DNA from: Ectocarpus siliculosus
Lineage: Eukaryota > Sar > Phaeophyceae > Ectocarpales > Ectocarpaceae
Length of the DNA: 64,000 bases
Direction: 5' to 3'
NCBI GenBank assembly: GCA_000310025.1
Contig: FN648574.1
Span: 68,694 to 132,693, forward strand
Below, in pieces: positions 12,837-24,311 of this stretch. Position numbers and translations under genes: made by a program. Under the pieces are notes generated by a model that was not told where the DNA came from, searched no databases, and saw nothing but the letters and a program-made list of their open reading frames with translations. Position 1 is the stretch's first letter. Every line of letters starts with the position of its first letter.

Positions 12837-15800
12837 CTACTCCAGGTCTGCGAGCTCCAGCCATCGCTCGGTCTTGGACTCTGTCTCGACTTCTATTCTC
12901 GCCTGCTCCTCCATCCATGCAGCGATTTCATCGTACCTGCAACAAACAGAGTGGCAGCGCCTTAGAAGTGGGCGGGTAGCCCACAAGTCGCAGCTCCACA
13001 CTTAATATATTCGCAACACACATCACTAGTTCAAATCCACACGGGAACCTGTTCTCTACGTCAGCAATCACACCCTCCCATAGAGCCTGGCCAAGAAGAT
13101 GCGACACTAGACTCTTACTATCGTCGCGTGGCCCCACGCAACAACAGATTATCACAGATATGGAGAAAAATGGACAATTCCATGGATGAGGTTATCATCG
13201 TATACCCCACAAACAAAGGTGGTCGAGGTATCCTGTATTTCTTGCATCTGCAGTGGGGCAACATTTACACCTGCCGGTATATAACCACGCAGCCGGGAAA
13301 AAGCTGGAGTGGTTCGTTTGCCGTCTTCCTGAAAATTGTGCGCTTGATTTCTCGCCGAACTATTTTCGTTTCCGATAGCCAAAGCACGCGTCCTAACTCA
13401 CCCTGCCGAAGGGTTTTCCGCCTCCGCCGCTAGCAGCGCGTCCAGCTCTCGCCCTCTCTCCCCCAGCGACTCGATGTCCTTTTCCAAGTTGCTGAACTCA
13501 AACCTCTGCTTGTTTGACATCTTCTTGGCCTTCTTTCGCGGAGCGGGAGTGGATGGGGTCGGTGCATCTACCGCCTGCGAGGACCCCTTGTTTTGGGCCG
13601 CCTCTTCCGCCTCTAGCTTGACCGCCGCGGCTTTGGAGCCCCCAACGCCTCCGGCCTGAAACGTGAACGGTCAGTCGCGTGCGGGGCGCACAGAGACGTG
13701 ATCTCTCTGACACATGGCGAGGGAACCTTGACGTTGACAATACACGAAACTCTCCCGTTTCAACTGTAAATGAACTTGGCACATGGAAGGAATAGACACG
13801 ACCTTGCTGGTATGTGGAAAGGGGACCCTCTTCATATGTTAAGAATACAAGATTACAAGAAACTCTCCCGTTTCCAATGGAAATGTACATGGCAACATGG
13901 AAGAACTCATAGAGGAACACCCGCGACGCATTCCGCGTCCCAGGTTCACATGACGTATGATACCCGGCATCCGAAATGCCAACCGGAAACAATGGCTTGA
14001 CCAGAGCTTCTATTAGCACCAACGTACCCCAGGCTTCATAAAGTCTTGTCGGTAGTCAAGGTACTCGGTGAAGGTGCCCTGGAAATCGCGCACGACGCCG
14101 TCCCCCTCGAACAAGAACAGGTGTTTAGCGACCTTGTCTACGAAAAACCTTCAGGAAGGCAGGCATGCCGGGGGGTGGAGACGGTGGTTGGTTCATCATT
14201 AGTCATGCATCGCCGAAGCCTTCATTCGGACAACCAACGTCATGCATGGCCGAAGCCTTCATTCAGACTGCCAACGTCATGCATGGCCGAAGCCTTCATT
14301 CAGACTGCCAACGTCATGCATGGCCGAAGCCTTCATTCGGACAACCAACGTCATGCATGGCCGAAGCACTGCCAACGTCATGCATGGCCGAAGCCTTCAT
14401 ATGCAGACCACACGAAGGTGAAGGTGCCGGTCGGCCAAACTTCGAGGAAAACAGCGCAGGGACATAGACGGCTACAAAGACATGCGCGCGGCATTGGCAA
14501 AAAAAGCACGCGGAGTATGAGGCGGAGCACAACCATCTAGACTCCCCCTTGTTTACGAGGGCGGGAAAAGAGCCCTCACCTGTCGTGGGACACGATGACG
14601 AGGCACCCCTTGTAGTCGTTCAGCAGGAAGTCCTCCAAGATCTGGAGCGACAGGATGTCCAGGTCGTTGGTGGGCTCGTCGAGCACCAGGAAGTTGGGGT
14701 TCGTCGCCAGGACCTTGAGAAGCTGCAGCCGCCGCTTCTCGCCGCCGCTGAGCCGGCCGACTCGGTCGTTCCACCTCGCCGCCGGGAACTGGAACAAGTT
14801 TAACAGGCGCCGTGCCTGTACCTGTGGAGGAACCGGCTCCTCGTCCTCGCCCACCTCCGCGCCCGCGCACTGCAGGTTTTCGGAGCAAGCACACGCGACG
14901 GCAAGGGAGGGGAGACAGTGAACAATTACGTCGACAAATGGGGGAGATTTGTTGAAGGACCAGGCGAAAAAAAATCACGTTTTATGGTGAAGCAATCGAA
15001 CTGTTATGTCGTTTGGTTAGGGTATGAGAAAAAGCGTCACGAGGAGATTCGAAAGAGAAACAAAAAACGTGTGCTTCTTTTTCGAATGACAAAAATAACA
15101 GAGTGTGCGTATTCTCCCCGTTGTTGTTGCTCTCGTGTCAGACACTCGTCGAGGGGAGAAAACAACCTCCCTTTTCTCTCGGGCATGAAGACGCTGCTCT
15201 TGGCTCACCGTGTCTTCGACCAGCTCCATGACCCGAACGTCGTCGTCCATGTCGACCAGCCCCCCCTGTTCGTAATACCCGTACCTGTCACAACGAACAG
15301 TCACGCGGGCACGATGAAACCTCCCTAGCGTTGCGCGGAGCATCTTGTCGGCATCTAATTTTCATTCGCATGCCAGGACCTGATCGCAAATCGTGGGCCA
15401 AGCGGAACCAGTCGCAAGGGCAAGGGCACAAACCTTGACACGGGCGTCTCAGAATGCATCCCCCCCGTGGTTTCACTCCTGTCAACCCCCCCGCCCCCCC
15501 GCCACTTGCCGTAGCGGTCTCTGGTTGTCCTTCCATCCCTATCTCCACTCACCCTCCTCCCCTCCCGTCTCTACAAGCATACAAGCGATATGTGATCGAA
15601 ACCGCGAAAACAGAAGCACCAACCAACACTCCCCCCCTCCCTACAGCGAAACGCGCTTCACCTCACGGTGCCCCCCGTCACAACCTCCCCGGTGTCGAGT
15701 AGCTGCTTTCCCATGAGGACATTCAAGAACGTCGTCTTGCCGACGCCGTTCCCCCCGACGATCCCGATGCGGTCCCCCCTGTCGAACTCGTACGCGAAGT

Positions 15801-18800
15801 TGTCCAGGATCTTGGCCGAGAACTTGAGCGACGCGCCTTTAGTTCGTTTCCGTTCGGTGGTCGAACCGGCACAAGGGAGAATACGAACCGGCACAAGGGA
15901 GGATACATAGGAGGAGAGGCAACAGTTAAACGTAGGAGATCTGTTGGGGGGTGGTGATACGTCGGTTTGTGGAGGCATGCAACCACACGCAATACAGGGG
16001 ACGGGGGGGGTTCTTCGAGCTATACCACACCCAAGTATAATACGGGTACGGGCGTCAAGGAAAAACGCCACACACGGCAAAAGGTCCGTCCACGACTTGC
16101 GTTCGGCTGGAGGGTCCGCAGCAACAGTAGTGTAGTGCACTCTTGACAGGCCTAGCACAGCGACCACGTGGATACCGTCAAGCCTACGGGTAGGTTCACG
16201 GTCACCAAAGCTACACTGAAGCCAAACAACTTGGCGCTGCAGGTGTCTCCAAATCATGGGAGGCTTCTGCCGGTCCGAACAAAAATCCACAGACTATGTA
16301 CCGCTGACTCTTTGGTGCCAAAAGCAACGTGGCCCCTAGTGCTGGATTAGTATGAAGTTCACAGGTGGCTCTGAACAGAGTTTTTGGGGAAAAGCAGCAG
16401 ATAATACATGGGCATCGAAGCATGCAGATGTACGTCGGCGGAGGCTTTCCGAAAACCGAGTCGATTCAACTTGCGCGGCGCGAAAAAAAAAAAAAACTCC
16501 CTTGTCGAAAACTTAAGACGTGTGCGGTGTACGAGCACGGAACCGTGCTAAATGTATGATACCATACCATGTGATGTGAAGACAAACGCAACATACCCTT
16601 AAGGTAGACGACCGTCTTGCCAAGCCTCTGAGTCTTCGAAGAGAGGGTCAGTCCCTTGTCGCTCGCACCGGCTGGCGCCGCCGCCTGCGCTCAAAGGTGG
16701 AACAAAAAAGCGGGGACGCGTCGGCAGCAGTAGAGACAAAAGTACAAGCAACGGTTGGACGGTACATCTGGGTTGAGCCGAATATCGGTTTTAGAATGCC
16801 GCGACCTTCGTTCTTTTTGCATCTTTTGAACAAACGATATCTACGAAGCCATTTCGGGGCAATTGGGAGAACCGGCGGTGTTTTCTGCCCCGCCAACTAC
16901 GACCGTTGTAGATACGGTATTGCTGAATTATCAAGCATCGCCGCTTCCAAACGATGACGACGAAAAAATGAGCACACGTTTTAAGGCGAAAGCTGAAGCC
17001 ACACACTTTCCCACCGCATTTCATGGAAGTGCGTCAAAGAAATGCGTACGAAACGCAGCAGCTGCTGGATCTTGCGCTCCTACGGCGATCAAAATATCAC
17101 CGGCTTTCGTCGAACAACAGGAGAACAACCAAAACAGCCATGAGACGAAGAAAAGGCACCGTCAACAACTAAACCGAGGACAAAAATAACAAGGTCCTTC
17201 GTGCGCAGCAGGCCCTTCAAAAACCGCCACGGCACGCGGAGAAACAAGGCGCACACCTTAGTCTTGAGCTCGAAAACTAAAAAAAAAAGGTCCATCGTGC
17301 GCAGCCAGCCCTTCAAAAACCGCCGCGATAGCAACAAAAGAAACAAGGCGCACAGCTTAGTCTTGACCTCGAAAAATAAACAAACAAGGTCCATCGAGCG
17401 CAGCCGGCCCTTCAAAAACCGCCACGGCAAGAAGAGCGCACACCTTAGTCTTGAGCTCGTAGAACCTCTCCTCTCGGGCCTTGCTCTTTGCCTGCCGCGC
17501 CTTGGGCTGCTTTCGCATCCACGCCAGCTCCCCGCGCAGCTTGTTCCGGGCTCTGTCCCGCGCCGCCCCCTCGGCGTTCATCCTCTCTTCCTTGAGCTCC
17601 AGGAAGCGCTCGTAGCTTCCGGGGTACCTGTAGATAGTATACACGCGGGGGGGGGTAAAGCCATCACACAACAGTGCAGCACTCACACTGAATTGGTGTG
17701 TCGCGCGGCGAAATGACTTTTGATCGTATGGACATGCAGCGAACCCCCGACAGCGAGCAGCGTCTTGAACTGGCATGCTCAACCTCGCCCTTCAAAAGCA
17801 AGCTGCCATTGCGGAGCCGAATGCACCGCCATGTTGTTCGTCTCCGCAACGAAGAAGATGGCACGTCCATAGTAGCATCTTTTGTACATAACTCCGTACG
17901 GAAAAAGAACAGCGTGCGGGAGAATTGGACGCACCGTTCTCCGAAAACATGCCTCGGCTGCCAGAAAAAAAAGCGTTTCGCCGCCATTACTTCCTGGAAT
18001 CGACACTAGCCCCTTCAACAGCACGGGGCAACATCGGCTATGGTAGATTTTGTATTGCCGGTATCATTTGTGGGACGGGCGACAAAACGGGTCCACAGAA
18101 GTCAAATGAAACGCCAATTTTCGAAGGACAAGGAACACTTGAGATGTAACCAAACCTGTACAGCTTGGCGGTGTCGAGTTCGATGATCTCTTGGCAAACG
18201 TTCTCCAAGAAATAGCGGTCGTGCGTCACGCACACGAAGGTCAAGGAACGCTCCGCCAACAGCTTTTCCAACCACTCGATCGCTTCCACATCCAAATGGT
18301 TCGTTGGCTGAACGTACGGGACGGGACGGGGGAGGCGGAGGAGCGACAGAGCAGAAAGCAAACGTGGCAAAAGGAGGGGGCTCAATTAGCACCGCCTGTT
18401 GCCATGGGCAACATTTTCTTCTCTCGCGTTAACGATAACAGAAACGTTAACGATAACAGAAGCGAGTGTGTCCGACGGTTCCCTTTTCGTAGCGAAAAAG
18501 CTGTATGCGCGTGTCTTAAACCTCGTCGGGCATGATTCAAGCCACCGTCCAGCTTCTCAAGGATAAAACAGCGAACAGACTTATTCCTTCAACGCATTTA
18601 GCAATGGGCGGCTTGCGTGTGTTACACTTCGTCTCCACTCAGGCCGTGAGAAATTCGGGGAAAACTGCGGTACAGGTTTCGGGTCTGGGAACCGCTTCCC
18701 ACGGGTACAGCAGTCTGCAACGAAAAACGAAACACGCTCCAAAACATATCCAAAGATCAAGTTTGTTGCCCTAGACGGAAGAACATGCTGGAGTTGATTG

Positions 18801-21800
18801 CGCAACGGCAGAGATAACTGCGAAAAGTAGCATGGTTACCGGGAAAACGGGGTCACAACCTACACCTGTTTAGGCTTCTTGAACTTGCCATACTTTTGGC
18901 AACAGGTCCGTTCCCCGGGTGTTTCCGGGCCTAATCCGCCTAGCACGCCAACGCCTTCACCACAAGCACGGAGCGTACAGAAGCACCACCCCCCACGGAA
19001 GCTCCTCGTCTGGCACTACCCAAGCCTCAGGGAGGGCCGAGAAAAAAAAACACAGCGCCCTAACCCCAACACATTAGTAGTCCCCCGTCACAGCACCTAC
19101 AAGCGATTTTTCGCTCACACCTCGTCGAGAAGAAGCACGTCAGGCTTCTGTACCAGGGCTGCCGCCAGGGCGACCCTCTTGCGCTGCCCCCCCGACAGGT
19201 TGACCACCTGCGAGCCCTCCAGGGACATCACGCCCAACCGAGACATGACCTGTGGGGGGGATGGGCGTCGAGCGGGCGGGCGGCGGGTAACTAACCGACC
19301 GGGCGTGCGGGTCCCAAAAGCGGGATGTGTGTGACGTTCCGCAGAAAAGAAAAGCAAGGCCGGTAATACGGCACGGAATTCAGTTCTTGGGACCGTCGTG
19401 CGTGTCGGCCTCCCAACCCGTGCCGTGCTCGGGCAGATCTCGTCGTCTGGGGTATCTATCGCAGTGACCAGTGCGTTGTTCTAATACGTCGAAGGCGCTC
19501 GAACCCCGACAAACAAGAGCGACGCGGCGTGCACAATGACGGCGTTTGCTTGATAAAACGAGTGAAAACAAAACAACAGCAACGCTGCAGGAAGCCAGGC
19601 CGGAGGATGGTAGAAATCTCATTCTTCCCCTCTCTCACGTGGAAAAAATGACTAAAACTTTAACGCAAGTTGGCAAGAACACGCACAACATAACTTTCTC
19701 TCTCGTGCGCAATATGGCACCCCATCCCGTCCAATCTGCACGCCTCCCTATACGTTGGAAAACCTCGTCAAGATGCACGTGAAAGGTCACGGGTCACCTG
19801 CTGAGCGTACGTCTCTACGTCCCACCCCCCGACTCTGTCCATGGTTGCCGTCGCCTTCTCGAACCGGTCCATGGCTTTCTCTAGCGCGTCGGGGTCCGCG
19901 CCCGCGCCCTCGATCGCCTCCGTCGCCAGCTGATAGGCCCGCACGGCGCTGCGATATCGGTAGAACAAAAAAGTAACGAACACAAAAAAAACAATTTCAG
20001 CCGAAAATGAAGAGCCAGGTGATAGACCAGCATGGCTATACGTTGTCGGGGGGCGAAACATAGACAAACACGAAAAAAACACAATCAGCCGAACCATGAA
20101 GAGCCAGGTGATAGGCCCGCACTGCTCTAAGGTGTTGGCGGGGGGGGGAAGCTACAGACACGAAGAGGTGAAAACTGAAGAGCCGGGTGATCGGCCCACA
20201 CGGCTCTGAGTTGTCGGCAGAAACAAAGCAACAAACACGAAAACAAATCAGCCGAAAATGAAGAGCCAGGCGATAGGCCTGCACGGTTCTAAGTTGTCGG
20301 TGAGGGAAAAAGCGACAAACACGAAAAAAACGAAGGGCCGGCCGAGGTCGGCAAGTCGGTACAGTATTGGGCAAGAGAAAATCAACCTGGCAAAACACCA
20401 CGGCGCATGTACGTACGTCTGCTAGCTAGGAATATGTCACTACAGCGTATCTGTGAGGAGGGACATAGGGGCAAGAACAAACGCAGCTGGTGCAATCTTT
20501 GCGCCTTGCCCAAAACCGAAACAAGCAACCAAGTAGCCGCATCCAACCAAACCTTAGATTCAGGTTTCGGAGTACAAGGAGGAAAAGGAACCATCACAGA
20601 CAACAGGCAAGGGAAGAGCATCGAGCACAGAACCAAGAGGAACCAACTTCGCCCACCTCCCCTTCCTCCCCCAATGCCCAACCAGGATGTGTATCCTCAA
20701 GTTTGTTTCATTTTCTTTTGGTTAATGCACACCCTGAAAAAAAAAAGGAAAGTTGTCCAGCCGTCCCATTTTCCCTGCAAGACAGAATAGAACCGGGACT
20801 GTCACAAGAAATCCCTTATTGGGCATGAACTATGAAACTGTGCCCCGAGGTCTCCGAGAGGGATTAGGACTAGTGTGTCCAGCAGTGTCAGGGATGGGTG
20901 CTGGGCACTGTGTCCTCTACTACGAACGCACAAGAAACTTAACTGAACCTTTTCGCTTTGCGTTGAACATAACAAGCTACAGAAAACTCACAACAAAAAC
21001 AACAACAACAACAACAACAACGACAACAAGTAACGGATGCATCAACACACACACGAACAACCTATTTCTGGTAATCAATTTGGTGGTCGGTACTGCTATA
21101 CACGCAACGCAGAACGAGGAGGACCCCCCCCCTCGACTGGTTTTCGCCGACGATCAGGTACCCAGCAAGTGGGACCCTAATCGACACGTCTGTCTACGGA
21201 AACCTCTCCACAAGGGTTTGTAAAGCCAACTTAAAGGCATTGGCGCCCCCTCGAGTATAGAGCAACAATTGAACTACTGTGCCGTCATTATCCACGCACC
21301 GCATGAGAGGGTTGTCCGCCCCGTAAACGGCATCCTTGACGGTGGACCCCGTCGGAAACTCGGGGTCTTGCTCCACGTACGTCACGACAGTTGCCTTGGG
21401 AGACTCGATCGTGCCGGAGTCACAACTCTCCTTCTTTCCCAGCACCTTTCATTGCGACGGGCCAGACAACCAGTAATTTAAGTGTGCTTCGCAAAGTCGT
21501 GGTATGTTTGACTGCCCGAAAAGTCTCGTTGTCAAGCGTGATTTTCGTGACCGCACTCGCCGTTGCGCGACATTTCAAGACGGCTCCGCGTAGGCTGCGC
21601 GGGGCGTGTACTAGCTGCCGCTTTGTTCTCGCTCTCGTTCCCCCAAGTCTCCCTACATGCCATGGCAGGTGGTGCTCATAAACAGAATGGCAGGTGGTCA
21701 TTGCAGGTGGTGCTCATAAGTGCGGGCCGAAGGCCACCGCACACCTAATCGCGAGGATGCGCGTCGACACTGTTGCGAAAATCTACCGACTACGCGTCAA

Positions 21801-23227
21801 CTCTTTCTATCGCAAGGCACGAACTAGACTCATGACAAAGGCGATGAAATCAGATCAGAGAGAGACAAGAGAGGAAAAGAAATGACGAACCAACGGCAAC
21901 AGGAAAGCGAACCAAAGATCACCTTGAGAAGCGTCGACTTCCCGCAGCCATTGATCCCCACCAGACCCAGCTTCTGCCCCCGGCAAACCGTGAGCTGCAA
22001 GTCCTCGAACTGGAATCGGGCACCGTCGAAGGTGTTGGTGAGGCCGTCAGCCACCAACACCTGCGGCGTGCCTGTCACCACCTTTTGGGAGAAGGGCAAG
22101 GAGCAACAAGTGTTGCTACAGTAGTTCCCATGCATATGTACGGTGGGCGACACAAGATACCACCCCCCCCCTTGGACCGGTTTTCGAAGCTCCATCGCCC
22201 CACGACGAAGAGGAAAAATGAGTGACAACCATACGTTTTCGGAAAGCTCTCGGTCAGAGGGCTTCAACACCACTGCGGTTTGGGCAGCTGCTCTCTCCGC
22301 TGTGGAGCAATCGAACGTTGAAAATCGGTCCAGGGTGTGTGATCTCCAATGTCACCCCCGGTCGGTATTGTAGTCCAATAGGATGTTCTGGTAAGGAGAA
22401 CCGCCGTATCCGGTGCTTGTCTTGGTCCGCCAAGGTTGTCACACCAACACGCTGAGCTGTCCACGAACAGCTGCTACTACCTTTCAAGCAAACAGCCACA
22501 CGCAGTTCCTGCTGTTGGTGCAGCAAAACTGGCAAAACTTGGTCTTCTACAACACTGGCCATGGTTGGTGCGTGCGCATTTTTTTTTTTCGGAATGCGGT
22601 ACAATAAAACAATAGAGATGGTTTCGTTGTGTCATATTAAGAAAAATAAAATAAATAAAATAAAACGAGAGCCCTCTTATACGAAGCAACGCTCTTATAC
22701 GAAGCGACGTGTTGTAGTGTTGTAGTTGCCATCTCTCGATCGATGCCAACACCACGCTGCAAAAGCGGAGGGAGGTACACCAGGTACGGACTGCACCGAT
22801 GTACTGAGGATGTACGGCGCCCTACGTGGTGCCCGCTTGCTCCACGTGTGTGTGCTCGGCAGCGGTCGGCAAGTTTAAAATGTGGGGTGTACGTCGCAGT
22901 TTTGCACATGATTGATCGCGGCTGGCTCCATCCTGATGGCTGTCTGGTCTCGCTCACATTGGCAAGAGCAGCAGCCCGAATCGCCTCTTCCTCGTCCACT
23001 GTCGCCATGGCCAGACTTCTGCTGTCTCTTCTTCTCCATCCTGTTGCGACGCCGCTACGCACAGCACGTTCACTTACCCCGTGCAGTCTATCTGCTGCTC
23101 TCGATTCAAACCCAATATTTCTCATCCGTGTCATTGAACCTACACCAACAAAGGACACGGCTCTCGGAGTGCTGACCAGGGCCACCGCCAGCACCATAGC
23201 TTGCGATAATCGGGCGCCTGTGCTCAT
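12837..23227 (-). CDS. ABCF (Uup-like) ATP-binding cassette protein, likely plastid-targeted
   Basis: Soluble twin-ATPase of the ABCF family, ribosome-associated translation factors without membrane spans. Exons (minus): 23227-22958, 22508-22481 (tentative microexon), 22071-21923, 21445-21300, 19948-19798, 19249-19121, 18307-18156, 17627-17444, 16684-16597, 15836-15662, 15284-15209, 14869-14580, 14148-14028, 13655-13402, 12936-12837. Phases match; total 770 residues. Domain 1: Walker A GINGCGKST (138-146), LSGGQ (266-270), LLLDEPTNHLD (about 287-297). Between the domains lies the basic ABCF linker (KARQAKSKAREERFYELK). Domain 2: GGNGVGKTT (460-468), LSGGE (556-560), LVLDEPTNDLD, SHDR. A charged C-terminal coiled coil resembles Uup. 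The N-terminus has a hydrophobic run (10-18) then AVS-F26, like the heterokont plastid ASAFAP cleavage site, followed by an Arg/Ser-rich stretch. The junction after exon 1 needs 3n+1 extra bases, which the microexon supplies. Confidence 0.9.
14204..14404. repeat. 37-base intronic minisatellite
   Basis: Four complete 37-base units beginning CATGCATGGCCGAAGCCTTC are followed by a 27-base shortened unit and a partial one. Two unit variants differ at the CGGACAA / CAGACTG positions. It sits in the ABCF intron between exons 14869-14580 and 14148-14028, about 55 bases from the acceptor. Confidence 0.95.
17193..17463. repeat. Tandem array copying an ABCF exon end and 5' splice site
   Basis: CCCTTCAAAAACCGCC recurs at 17213, 17309 and 17408 (periods 96 and 99 bases). 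Each unit also carries the complement of GAGCTCAAGACTAAG followed by GTGTGC, the last 15 coding bases and 5' splice site of the exon ending at 17444. The outermost copy (about 17257) keeps a perfect GT donor; the middle one (about 17355) reads AAGCTGTGC and has lost it. The array lies in the intron downstream of the real junction. Confidence 0.9.
19925..20340. repeat. Tandem array copying an ABCF exon start and 3' splice site
   Basis: The exon edge at 19925-19950 (GCCAGCTGATAGGCCCGCAC on plus) is echoed at 20014, 20103, 20182 and 20265, spaced 89, 89, 79 and 83 bases. Each copy retains AG before the transcribed-strand GTGCGGGCCTATCA-like segment and is separated by A-rich sequence with AACACGAAAAAAA. 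All copies lie in the intron upstream of the exon 19948-19798. Confidence 0.88.
20991..21029. repeat. (CAA)n microsatellite
   Basis: About a dozen near-perfect CAA/ACA triplets, ending in CGACAACAAG, inside the ABCF intron between exons 21445-21300 and 19948-19798. No coding role. Confidence 0.9.
22155..22345. mobile_element. Small inverted-repeat element (MITE), copy B
   Basis: Same family as 4498-4690 but in the opposite orientation. The ends are inverted repeats built on CCTTGGACCGGTTTTCGAAG and GTTGAAAATCGGTCCAGG. The interior shares CCACGACGAAGAGGA and ACGTTTTCGGAAAGCTCTC with copy A inverted. It lies in the ABCF intron between exon 22071-21923 and the proposed microexon at 22508-22481. 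Confidence 0.75.
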
Positions 23228-24311
23228 GGTTTCAGCGCGTTACTGCGTTGCTCAGTGCAGAGTGTCCCTCTGCCCGTGAGATCAAAACCAGGAAAGGGTG
23301 CTCCGTGGGATCTCCACTGGTTCTACAACCATATGTGTGAAACAAGGTTCTGCGAATCTCCGGCCCCCCTCCGTCCGTACTTGCCGTACTTGTCTGTAAG
23401 TGCAACCTAGTGTCCTCGCCAACGTCAGCCACGGGTATCGCACCTACACCGAAGACCTCTACCGTGGCTGCCGATGCCAGAGCTGTGGCATCACATGCTA
23501 TATGGTGGATACGGAAGACCACCCTGAGGGCGGAAAATCGGCGGACACAAGGTGGGACGAAAACAGGGATGTGTCTGATTCCTCTTCGTCGTTCGTGCAT
23601 GTTCAGGATTTTGCTTTGTGGTCGTGTACATTTGCCAACCGATCGAACACAGCACGTGACTAGATGATGATGTGGTTTGATAGGGCGGGCCGCGAGAAGG
23701 AGATTGACTTGAAGAGGCTTTATGGTGGACGAAGTGCAGAACCAACTCCTGTTAGATCAACACCCGCAGCCGGCCGTAGATCTTACCGTATATCTTAGAA
23801 CACTTGAAGATACAGCTCGTCGTCATGTAGATTGAGGTTCTCATCTGTGTCTATATATCCCTCTTCCTGCGGCAGCCAACTGCCCGTGAGGATCCTTGAT
23901 ACCAACCAAAACAAGTGGCAACATGGATACCATCCCTTCGACTTCCCCCCGGACGTCACAAGGTTTAGGCTGGTGAGAGATTAGAGTCGACAATACAAGA
24001 GGAACCTCCTGCCGCGTTTTTTGCCGGCAGGCGTGTTTCGTGCTTTTCGTTCGTCGGATGATGCTCTTACAAAATAGCGTGTGCAGTGGGAAACGAGTCA
24101 ATGCGTCCCTGTCGGCCTCCTAAAAACGCAGGTCCAACTAGTAAGACCATCCCTACGAAGTGCACGCAGTCAACGGAGTCCAAGGGTTTATACTACGGAG
24201 ATGTAGGCAGTCGTCTGGTGTGCGCCATCTTTTTCTTTCCTCTACATTGAAAAGGTGTATGCTGTGCACGCCCTCAGTCGCATCAACACCACCTCCGATC
24301 TGATCTGGCAG
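23228..24311. other. Divergent intergenic region (ABCF / TerD-like)
   Basis: It separates the ABCF start (minus, 23227) from the first recognised exon of the TerD-like gene (plus, 24312), so it may hold both promoters. Undetected 5' exons of the TerD-like gene may also lie here. No core promoter motif or repeat could be assigned. Confidence 0.4.

Noticed and set aside
12526-13005. Plus-strand open frame of 159 codons
   Set aside because: It is the antisense shadow of the last ABCF exon (12936-12837), whose minus-strand reading is a clear coiled-coil C-terminus.
13015-13050. GTTCAAATCC resembling a tRNA T-loop
   Set aside because: No matching cloverleaf arms were found around it on either strand.
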